From NCBI RefSeq assembly GCF_001540865.1, contig NC_033632.1:3232727-3296726 (forward strand): a stretch of 64,000 bases of DNA, written 5' to 3'. The DNA is from Ananas comosus. Its lineage: Eukaryota; Streptophyta; Magnoliopsida; Poales; Bromeliaceae. Made by a program: the position numbers and the translations under genes. This document shows, in pieces, positions 47,855-56,311 of this stretch (position 1 is the stretch's first letter; every line of letters begins with the position of its first letter). Under the pieces are notes generated by a model. That model did not search any database, had not been told where the DNA came from, and saw only the letters and a program-made list of their open reading frames with translations.

Positions 47855-50800
47855 ATGGCGGAGAGGAGTGCGGCGGTGCTGGCTGCCCCACTGGTGGACC
47901 TCCTCCCTCCCGTCGACTTCTGCTGCGCTTATGGCTCCTCTCTCCTCCCCAACAACCACGATCATGCAAAAACGTGCCCGATTCATCTATTTCTTCTGCA
48001 TTCTCATGCTTGGTTTAAGCCCCCCTTCTTTTCTCAAATTTTCTCTTAATTTTGTTCTTCTCTTCTTTCATTGCTCTGTTCCGATTTTGCATGTCTTTTT
48101 TTCTTTTTTTTTTTTTTTTCTCTCTCTCAATTGGATTTTCTTCTTTTTTCCTACGAATTATTATGAATTTAGACTTCTATGGTGGACTACATACTGGGAG
48201 TTGCAGATCCCGTCCAATGGCACTCCGAGGTATGAAATTCGCTTTCCCTGGAGCTATATGTCGTTTTACGTTTTTGTTTCTCCTAACCCATTACTCTTTT
48301 TTAATCTTTGCTTTTTTAAAGAATCTGGAGAGGAATAGGAAGCACTACTCCAAGTGGATGGCTCATCTCGGCCCAGAAATGGTTCGTTTCTCTTGATCTC
48401 ATTTTTGTGTGATTTTGATGTAATTGGGTTGAGCGTTTGTGCGTTTCAGATTACGAGGGTTGCAGATGGTGTCGGCGCCGGAGTGCACTTCAATCCGTTC
48501 GTGGAGTGGAGAGATAAGGTTCCCCCCTACTTCTGCAATTCATCTAAATTTTGCTACGCATGAATTCTCTTTCGTTATATTTTTTTGTGTAATTTGAATT
48601 TGTTGTGCTTGTAGATGATAAAGTATGGAGTCGTGCGGATGCATGATTTAGCGATGGATGTATTGACCTGGGACAGGTTCTACCTGAGCGGCCGATTGCA
48701 GAAACCTGTATGTCATTGCTTGAGGTGTGAGTTTAGTTGTTTCGATCATGTTATTGAGATGTTTATACCATGTAAATGTTTCGATCATTGAGACTAGGGA
48801 GATTAACAAAGTAGGCACAATAGCACTATTGGTTGTTTAATCGTGCTTCTCGCACGCAACTGCTCTTTCTACACTCCTATGCTATTGTATGTGTCGAATA
48901 ACAAACTTTATTTCTGTTTATTTCTCTATTCAGGTGTAGAAACATTATTTAGCTGTGTAAAATTTTCTTCTTAGAAAGCAAGGATTGTCGTGCCAGTCAG
49001 TATGGTCTGGCACGGTTGGCACGTGCCGCCTGTGCCAATAAGCCCGTGTCTACATGTAAAATGGAGTGTACCGAGGCGTGTTGGCTTGCTGTGCTGTGCC
49101 GCTGACACGTCAATCCTTGTTTGAAAGTAAGAATGCCAGATAACTCCTCCTAAATTGTGTAGTCATAAAGATGACATTTCCAGGAGAACGACTATTTCCA
49201 CAACCCTAAAACATTTTCTACTCAAATCCTTGAATTAACACTTCATACAGAGGTGTGGTGTTTCTAATGCTTGTTTATTTGTCTTGTTTGTTCTTTTTCT
49301 TGAAGATGCTCTTGACTAATAGTAACCGGCATGCATTGTAATTCTTTTAAATAATCGGCGCAGGTCCGTGTTCTTATTGATAACTGGGAGATAAGAAAGG
49401 TCAATGTAATTAATTTAAAATCAGCAACATCTGCTTCACTTCTCCTTTTGCCACCTGAATTTACTGAGGTTCGACTAGAAGTTTTATTTCCTAATCAGTG
49501 CACCTATTTTCTTCTGTTTATGTATATATTTCACTGCTAAATTTATGTTAGAACATCTCTTATGCTGCAGGAAGATCTATATTCGAAAATTTGTGGCCTC
49601 TCATACATGGGTGATCTGAGGATGCTGTTTGCCGAAGACAAAAATAAGGTCAGTCTAATAATGTAGTTGTACCTCACCTGCTCTGAATTAACTTGGTCAG
49701 ACTTCTAGCTGAAGTGGTTAATCTATGCGAAAGCTTTTATTCTTGTAGTGACAGTTTCGTTAATCTAAATCTTATTTTGATGGTCTTTTGCTACTGAAAT
49801 AAAACAGGTGAAAAAGATAGTCCAAGGAAGTTTCAATTTATTCCAATCAATGTATCGGCCACTATTACGAGAGTACGCAAGTGATGGGTTACTGAAGATG
49901 TCATCTCTCGGTCAGCAGCAATCATTCAAGCAGGTTCTTCTGATTCTCTCATTCTCAAGTCTTGCTACCCTTTTTATAAATTTGGAGAATATGGAATAAT
50001 TGAATTCCTTGCTGGCAACAGCCAAATTTAACAAAATAGGCCTTTCTTTGGGGAAAAAAAAGAAACATGAGAATTTCTTGAATATGTAGGTCTTCTTTGA
50101 AAAGAAAAAAGAAGAAGCAAAATGATAACTTTTAGGAATATGCAGAAACGGAAAACCTTCCATCGTTATGGCTTTAGCCCAGTTTGGAACTTTTTAGGAC
50201 CAAATTGCCTGTTTACTGCATGACCATATGCACTCTTTTAACCTATGGTTGCATAGTTTTGAAGCTGTGCATCATTGTCCTGTAGTGGAGGTTTGGTTTT
50301 GTTCTGAAAGTTAAAAAGTGGGCTTAAGTTACAAAAATAGATAGAGTATCATGCTTTAGTCGTCCTTTTTCTTTGGGTGCAAAAAGGGTCAACTATTAAT
50401 ACAGTAGAAATTTTCGGAACGTTGTTTGGAGTTCACTCAAGGAATACCCGTTTTGCTCCCCGGGCCTCCCATGATCCTTGTGTTGTAGATAGTATGTTAG
50501 GGATTGCACGGTTTCATTCTTCCCTTCTGAAAAAGAAGTCCAATAAGCTTTTTGTAGTTAAAAGCGGATTCTGGTTAGCCAAAACATATGTCATCAGTAA
50601 TTGTCATAGCTTTCGATAAGATACTAATTGTTTGTCTCCATAATTATTTACCTAAAATGCCTAAAAGGAGAGAGAAGATATCTTCTACAGGGGTCTTGCT
50701 ATTTGGACTACTGTTGAATAATTTTTTTTGGCCTTGTGGATAGTTTATAAAACTCCTCATCTTTTATGCGTGGTCCTCTCTTAACAGAGCAGTTTGAAAA

Positions 50801-51797
50801 TTTTCATCTCTCTTATTATGAGGAGAAAATTGGCTATCTGCTTTTCACTATCACTCTTGTTTTACCTTCTTTAGTTCTCTTGTCGCACTATTTGCGGTTT
50901 GACAACTAGCATGTATTAATGAAACATTCGCTTTCACTATTAATTTAGAACAACAATGTAATTGTTTTACTTGATGAAGAATAATATTACTGATATATAA
51001 TCCGACTCCCTCCCCTCCCTCTCTCTAGATGTTCTCTAATTTGCTAATAATTAATTAATTGACAGGAATGCGGTTCATCTGCGACTAACTACCTCGTTTC
51101 TATGCTTCCAGCGACAATCCAAAGACAGATTGGAGGAAAGTGTAGAGTAGATGAAACAGGTAGCAAGTATTGCTTACTGATAAATTCTTCAACCATTGGA
51201 AATTCAGATTCCTAACCATACAATCATATTTATTTAATAAAAATTATGGAGGCTTCCTCAACTACAGAACAATTCACAACAGACCCCCCAGCTTTATTTT
51301 TTTATCTATTTATTGATTGATTGATTGACAGCCCTCAACTTTTACTCATTTTGATGAGAGTTATTCCAATCAAACGAATTCAGTATCCAATTAAAAAATC
51401 AACAGTTCCATAAGCTATTGGCCATCGATTGTTACCCGAATTCGCAGTTGTGTAAGCTAAAAGGTGGGCAGACTCGTTAAGTTTGATGGAATCATTGCCA
51501 AATTTGACAATCCCCAATTCAATTAATGGAATAAACTAAAATCAAAACTTGCAAAAGTCAAAGGGTAGGTCTTTTATGCATGCTTACTTATTTACTTGTG
51601 TAGGAATAATAACACCCCAGATCATCGTATCTTCGAAAGAGGAGGCCGCTAACTGCGTCCGTAAAGCTCTGAGACGGATTGTTATGGTCTCAAGTGTGAG
51701 GCAGGCGGTATCCGGAGTGCTTGCCGCAGGCGGAGTAAATGCCGCTCGATATCTCGGGAAAAAGATATCAAAGGCTTGGACGTCTAGAACATCGTGA
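47855..51797 (+). CDS. TAM41: Mitochondrial CDP-diacylglycerol synthase (TAM41), 328 aa
   Basis: Ten exons: 47855-47965 (end uncertain), 48173-48229, 48322-48381, 48450-48518, 48615-48707, 49364-49468, 49571-49648, 49808-49933, 51066-51159 and 51604-51797. The enzyme makes CDP-diacylglycerol from phosphatidic acid and CTP on the matrix side of the mitochondrial inner membrane, feeding cardiolipin synthesis. Family signatures in order: LPPVDFCCAYGSSLL (nucleotidyltransferase GS motif, 18-31), SMVDYILGVADPVQWHSENL, VGAGVHFNPFVEWRDKMIKYG, MHDLAMDVLTWDRFYLSGRL, SLLLLPPEFTE, LSYMGDLRMLFAEDKNKVKK and the C-terminal RRIVMVSSVRQAVSG. Exons 2-10 join cleanly by GT-AG. The exon 1/2 join keeps frame only with a GC donor (CAT|GCAAAA); the nearest GT, at 47974, shifts the frame. 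An unseen micro-exon or sequence error is possible. Confidence 0.92.
48975..49123. mobile_element. Short inverted-repeat element in TAM41 intron 5
   Basis: AAGCAAGGATTG at the left is mirrored by CAATCCTTGTTT at the right; GAAAG lies just at both borders. The inside is GC-rich with repeated GTGCC/GGCAC words, unlike the surrounding AT-rich intron. About 150 bp, non-coding. Confidence 0.5.
51243..51575. mobile_element. Possible family 1 MITE-like element, copy E (weak)
   Basis: In TAM41 intron 9. The left end CTTCCTCAACTACAGAACAA and the right end AAAGGGTAGGTCTTTT loosely follow the family-1 terminal consensus, and the inside has the same style of words (CCCTCAACTTTTACTCATTT). Borders are uncertain. 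Confidence 0.35.
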
Positions 51798-52964
51798 TTT
51801 GTAACCTGAAGATGTATTCTCAAGTGCATTCGGTTTGGTTTGGGCATGAATTCTGAAGCGATGACCTCTCATTTCTCTTTTCCTTTTTGTTTTTTCATTC
51901 CTGGGTTGACCTGCGATCGTGGGAGAAACAGACGAGAGCACAGTCAATTCTGTGTTTGGTTTTACATTGCATGAAGCATACTACTAATGGCAGTAAACGA
52001 AATGGCGGACAGATTTTCAGATTACTGGGATACTGGGTTAAATTGAGGGGTAGTGTGGTACTCTGAAGAGGGTTTACTGAGACATCCATTGACGGGTTAT
52101 TGTTATCGATGATTCGGCTATGCTTAGCTGATTAATGGTAATAACCCGAGTGCTCCTCTTCTTTCGCGCCCAACCAATTAGTCCTAAACTGTCGTTTTAA
52201 TATCGAGTTTGATTATCGTGCTCGACTATAGTTTGAGTTGCTCATTTGTTGTAAAATGAAGTCCAGGAAAATAGCATGATTCCGTAATGTTTGTCCTTTG
52301 TTGCAACAAGATGTGTACTAAGCTTCTGCTGAAACATTGTGGATTGCATCATCCTGTTGTGAAATGGTAAAAAAATTACTTCTTTTGTTGCATGGTTATA
52401 ACATTGTGAGTACTTGGTGTGTAAAATAATGTGTAATACTCAATAATGTGTAAGAGGAACAAGAGTTTTTAGTTAAAATTTTTGTGTAGCAATGGCTATT
52501 AAAATGGTGTATAATTGAGGGGGTTTCAGTTAAAAAGTGAAAATGATTGAATATGTGAACACATTTTAATTTTGCATGGAGATATGAATAGTAAATAGAT
52601 GTCAAATTTCGAATTAATATTTGATTAGAATGAAATGTACATATAAATCTTAAGTGGTGGATTATGTGTGTTTGTTTAAAAGAGAAGTTTTCAAATTCAA
52701 AAATTTTAGTAAATTATCTGACCGAGTCCAAATTTGAATCTTGAGTGAGAATACTAATCATCGGAATTTCACTCACTGATCGAATTTATATTCGAATTTG
52801 ATCGCATAATATCGCATCTATTTCATCCATAGTCTCAAAGTACTTAAAAAAAAAATTTTGAGGACTCATTTCAAAAGCGTCGATACTCGAGGGGGTCCGT
52901 TTACACTTATACAGTTGTACCTCATAGTTTCAAATCCCTTTTTCGCGCTCCAAACTCTCTCTGA

Positions 52965-52969
<5 letters not shown>
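51798..52969. other. Intergenic between TAM41 and the PPR gene
   Basis: 3' flank of TAM41 then AT-rich DNA without a gene. At about 52866-52912 there is a lone family-1-like right end (CATTTCAAAAGCGTCGATAC then TCGAGGGGGTCC), immediately upstream of the PPR gene leader. Confidence 0.45.

Positions 52970-52998
<29 letters not shown>
52970..52998 (+). repeat. (CT)n tract in the PPR gene leader
   Basis: A CT run ending 11 bp before the start codon at 53009, probably in the 5' UTR. Confidence 0.75.
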
Positions 52999-53001
<3 letters not shown>

Positions 53002-53008
53002 CCAACCG

Positions 53009-54979
53009 ATGAATAAGAACCCAACCGCGTCCCATCTCTCCCACCTCTCCAAAACCCTAACCCTAACCCCTCCTCTTCCTCCTCCCTCTTCTCCCCCCTC
53101 CTTCTCCCTCCACCCTCATCCCACCCCTCTCATCTGCCGCCTCCTCCTCCTCCTCCGCCACCGACGCCGCCGCCCCGGCGACGTCCTCTCCGCCGCGCGC
53201 CACCTCCTCTCCGCCGCCTCTGCCTCCTCCATCCCCGTCGACACCCTCCTCGCCAACCGCCTCATCGACCTCTTCGCCAAGCTCGGCGCCCTCTCCGACG
53301 CGCGCCGCCTCTTCGACGAATTGCCCCACCGGGACCTCTGCTCCTACAACACCCTCGTCTCCGCGTACTCCAACAATGGCGACCTCCCCTCCGCCCGCCG
53401 GCTGTTCGACGAAATGCCCGATCGGGACCACTTCTCCTGGAGCTCCATTATCTCCGCCTACACCCGTCACAGCCGCCCAACCGAAGCTCTCCGCCTTTAC
53501 CGGCAAATGCAGAGCCAAAGCAATGACGGGAGTCGTCGCAGCAACGTCGACAACAAGTTCACTGCTTCCTCCGCCCTAGCCGCCGCCACGGCGGTTCCGT
53601 GCCTTAACTATGGAAAAGAGATTCACTGCCACATAGTTCGCGCAGGTTTTGATTCTGATATAGTCGTGTGGGGTGCCCTCTCTGATATGTATGCCAAGTG
53701 CGGGAGCATAGATTCCGCACGCCGCGTGTTCGATGAAAGTCCAGAGAAGGACGTGGTTTCGTGGACGGCGATGATCGAGAGATACTTTGATGTTGGGAGG
53801 AGAGAAGAGGGGCTTTGGCTTCTTTACGAGATGTTGAGAGTCGGGGTTCGGCCGAATGAGTTCACCTTCGCGGGGGTTTTGAATGCTTTTGCAGAAATGG
53901 CATTGGAAGGTAAGGGTAAGGAGGTTCACGGGCAATTGATGAGGATCGGATACGACTCGTCTTCATTTGCAGGTAGTGCACTCGTTCACATGTATTCAAA
54001 GTGTGGGAGCATCGAGAAAGCAAGGAAGGTGTTTGACGGGATGCCGAAGCCGGACTTGGTTTCGTGGACCTCGATAATATGTGGGTATTCTCAGAACGGC
54101 CATCCCGAGGAGGCTTTGAGATACTTTGATCTTTTGCTAAGGTCAGGGACGAAGCCCGATCATATAACATTCGTTGGAGTTCTTTCTGCAAGCGCCCATT
54201 CCGGGTTAGTCGATAGAGGGCGTGAAATTTTTCATTCAATCAAAGAAGAGTACGGCGCTGAGTATACTTCTGACCACTATTCTTGCATGATCGACCTTCT
54301 CAGTCGATCAGGTCGGTTCAAAGAAGCTGAAGAGCTTATCGACAAGATGCCGATGAAGCCCAATAAGTTCTTGTGGGCTTCCTTGCTTGGTGGTTGCAGG
54401 ATTCATAAGAATATTAGGTTGGCTAAAAGGGCCGCAGAAGCCCTATTTCAAATCGAGCCCGAGAATGCCGCAACATATGTAACTTTAGCTAATATTTATG
54501 CCTCTGCCGGTTTATGGGATGAGGTGGAGAAGATCAGAAAGAAAATGGACAACATAGGGGTGGTGAAGACGCCCGGTTCTAGTTGGATCGAGATTAAGCG
54601 GAAGGTTCATGTGTTTTTAGTTGGCGACAAGTCGCACCCACGAGCTAAAGAGATTTATGAGCTACTGAAGAAGATGAACACAAAAATGAAGGAAGAAGGG
54701 TACATGCCGGATACCGATTTTGTGCTTCATGATGTGGAAGACGAGCAGAAGGAAGGTGATCTCGCGTATCACAGCGAGAGACTCGCGGTTGCCTTCGGGA
54801 TCATTGCTACCCCAGAAGGTACGCCGATCAAGGTTTTCAAGAACCTGAGGATTTGCGGAGATTGCCACACCGCTATCAAGTTCATCTCGCGGATTATGCA
54901 TCGGGTCATCGTCGTGAGGGATTCGAATAGGTTTCATCACGTCAAGGGTGGGAGCTGTTCATGTGGGGATTATTGGTGA
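53009..54979 (+). CDS. DYW-type pentatricopeptide repeat protein, At4g37170 type, 656 aa
   Basis: Single exon. The N-terminus (1-65) is Pro/Leu/Arg/His-rich with few acids, fitting an organelle transit peptide. PLS-type PPR repeats run from about residue 75 to 480 (LIDLFAKLGALSDARRLFDE, YSNNGDLPSARRLFDEMP, YAKCGSIDSARRVFDE, YSKCGSIEKARKVFDGMP). The E region includes PGSSWIEIKRKVHVF. The DYW domain has the deaminase zinc signature His588-Ser-Glu590 and Cys616-x2-Cys619, then Cys650-x-Cys652 and the terminal Gly-Asp-Tyr-Trp. DYW proteins direct C-to-U editing of specific mitochondrial or plastid transcripts; the target site is not predictable by eye. All catalytic positions are intact. The segments SDIVVWGALSDMYAKCG and KPDLVSWTSIICGYSQNG resemble Arabidopsis At4g37170, recognised from memory. 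Confidence 0.95.
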   Translation: MNKNPTASHLSHLSKTLTLTPPLPPPSSPPSFSLHPHPTPLICRLLLLLRHRRRRPGDVLSAARHLLSAASASSIPVDTLLANRLIDLFAKLGALSDARRLFDELPHRDLCSYNTLVSAYSNNGDLPSARRLFDEMPDRDHFSWSSIISAYTRHSRPTEALRLYRQMQSQSNDGSRRSNVDNKFTASSALAAATAVPCLNYGKEIHCHIVRAGFDSDIVVWGALSDMYAKCGSIDSARRVFDESPEKDVVSWTAMIERYFDVGRREEGLWLLYEMLRVGVRPNEFTFAGVLNAFAEMALEGKGKEVHGQLMRIGYDSSSFAGSALVHMYSKCGSIEKARKVFDGMPKPDLVSWTSIICGYSQNGHPEEALRYFDLLLRSGTKPDHITFVGVLSASAHSGLVDRGREIFHSIKEEYGAEYTSDHYSCMIDLLSRSGRFKEAEELIDKMPMKPNKFLWASLLGGCRIHKNIRLAKRAAEALFQIEPENAATYVTLANIYASAGLWDEVEKIRKKMDNIGVVKTPGSSWIEIKRKVHVFLVGDKSHPRAKEIYELLKKMNTKMKEEGYMPDTDFVLHDVEDEQKEGDLAYHSERLAVAFGIIATPEGTPIKVFKNLRICGDCHTAIKFISRIMHRVIVVRDSNRFHHVKGGSCSCGDYW

Positions 54980-55238
54980 TGCTTTGAAGAGGATGATTTG
55001 ATAGGATGTGGAATTGAGATTGCTCGTGCTGTTATACATGATTTAATTCTCCTGCTTACTCTCTTACTAAGAGGATGAGAACTGCAGTAAAGAGAATGAA
55101 GAAACGGATCTGTTCTTTCTGGAGTTTTCCTATGAGCATCCGCATGAACAAAGCATGCAGGTCGCAGGAGCACTCAAAAGGAGAGGAGAACAAAAATCAT
55201 ATGGAAGTGTTATGGCAGCTTCGAAGTCATCAGTTCAG

Positions 55239-55267
<29 letters not shown>
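55239..55267 (+). repeat. Poly(A) run of 29
   Basis: Uninterrupted A tract 260 bp after the PPR stop codon. It could be a simple homopolymer or the scar of an inserted retrotranscript. Confidence 0.8.
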
Positions 55268-55269
<2 letters not shown>

Positions 55270-55640
55270 CAGCAGCGTGCAAGGTTGGTCGTTCGAAGTT
55301 CTGTACGGCGCCCGAGAGGGAGTCCCGAGTTCTTCCCATGCAGCTCCCGGTTCTCAACTTTGTGCTCGAAAGTTGGGTTCGTGCGACACACGATGACCAC
55401 GGACTCAAAAGCTTCGGCTATTTAAGCACCCAAAAAGTCCTAAAAATATTTGCAAAATTACTGTGTATGTTTCTGTACATAATTTCATGTTATGAATATT
55501 ATGACAAGTTGTAATGTGTAGTTTCTCTGAGAAGTTAAGAAATGTATTCCGCCCGACCTACATGCTTATTTAGTTTTGCCTGATTCCCGTCAATACAGCT
55601 CTTATTGCGCATTTTTTGGCTTTTGATTTCTCATGGCAAC

Positions 55641-55790
55641 TACTGACAGTGTAAGTGACAAATAATTTGATAGTTGATATTCAAAGTTCCAAGTTCGAAT
55701 TCTATTTGATTTATATTTTCAGGTAAGTTTATTTCTCAATAAAATAAACGAAACGAAAGTGGATAATATGCTACCTATATCTCAAAAATA
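55641..55790 (+). mobile_element. SINE-like retroposon, 150 bp, with 14 bp target duplication
   Basis: TTTCTCATGGCAAC flanks the element exactly on both sides (55627-55640 and 55791-55804). The body carries a B-box-like AAGTTCGAATTC (consensus GGTTCGANNCC) about 50 bp in, no ORF, and a 3' end CTACCTATATCTCAAAAATA. Size, B box, A-rich tail and long duplication together indicate a tRNA-derived SINE. The same style of 3' end (GCTACC...TCTCAAAA) closes the LINE at 30.7 kb, suggesting that a LINE of that type mobilised it. Confidence 0.8.
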
Positions 55791-56311
55791 TTTCTCATGG
55801 CAACCACATGAGAGATAGAGAGAGAGAGAGAGATTCTAAAAATAGAACAGACAATTAATCCAAGAGAGAATGTTAAAAAGTTACCATTCATTTATTCATG
55901 AATTTTCAAACTTTCAACAAGGTCACAGTATCTTACAACAAAATGAAAATCAAGTTGGTTTATTTAAATCCACAAATATAACACATTCAAAAAGCCATCA
56001 TTTGAGCAAGACAATTGCATACTAGATAATTGAAAAAAAATGGTAATGATCGCCGAGACGATGTAATTAATGATTTCTCAGGTACAACACATGGAAGGCG
56101 AGGTAATTCCACTATACAGATCTTAAACAACTGTTGGTTCTCTTATGTCTAATGAATGAAGCAGTTTGAGGCATCAGCCTCTTCCATTTTGTCCGAAAAA
56201 AATATCGACCAGTTACTTTTTTCTGGTTAATTAGCGCTTCTTTTTTTTCTTTTCTTTTTTTTTCCCTGGGGACTAAGTTCGATCATTCTCAAACCACAGT
56301 TTCACACAATA

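Larger units (their letters stand above)
54980..56311. other. Convergent intergenic region
   Basis: Lies between the PPR (+) and ABC1K (-) stop codons. It contains an A-run (55239-55267), a GC-richer patch to about 55430 without a recognisable gene, the SINE (55641-55790), and probably both 3' UTRs. Confidence 0.5.

Noticed and set aside
47661..48396. ORFs of 96-178 codons around TAM41 exons 1-3
   Set aside because: Antisense or intron read-through frames; Phe/Ser-rich translation of T-rich intron DNA.
53063..53518. 151-codon minus-strand ORF
   Set aside because: Antisense Gly/Glu/Val shadow of the GC-rich start of the PPR gene.
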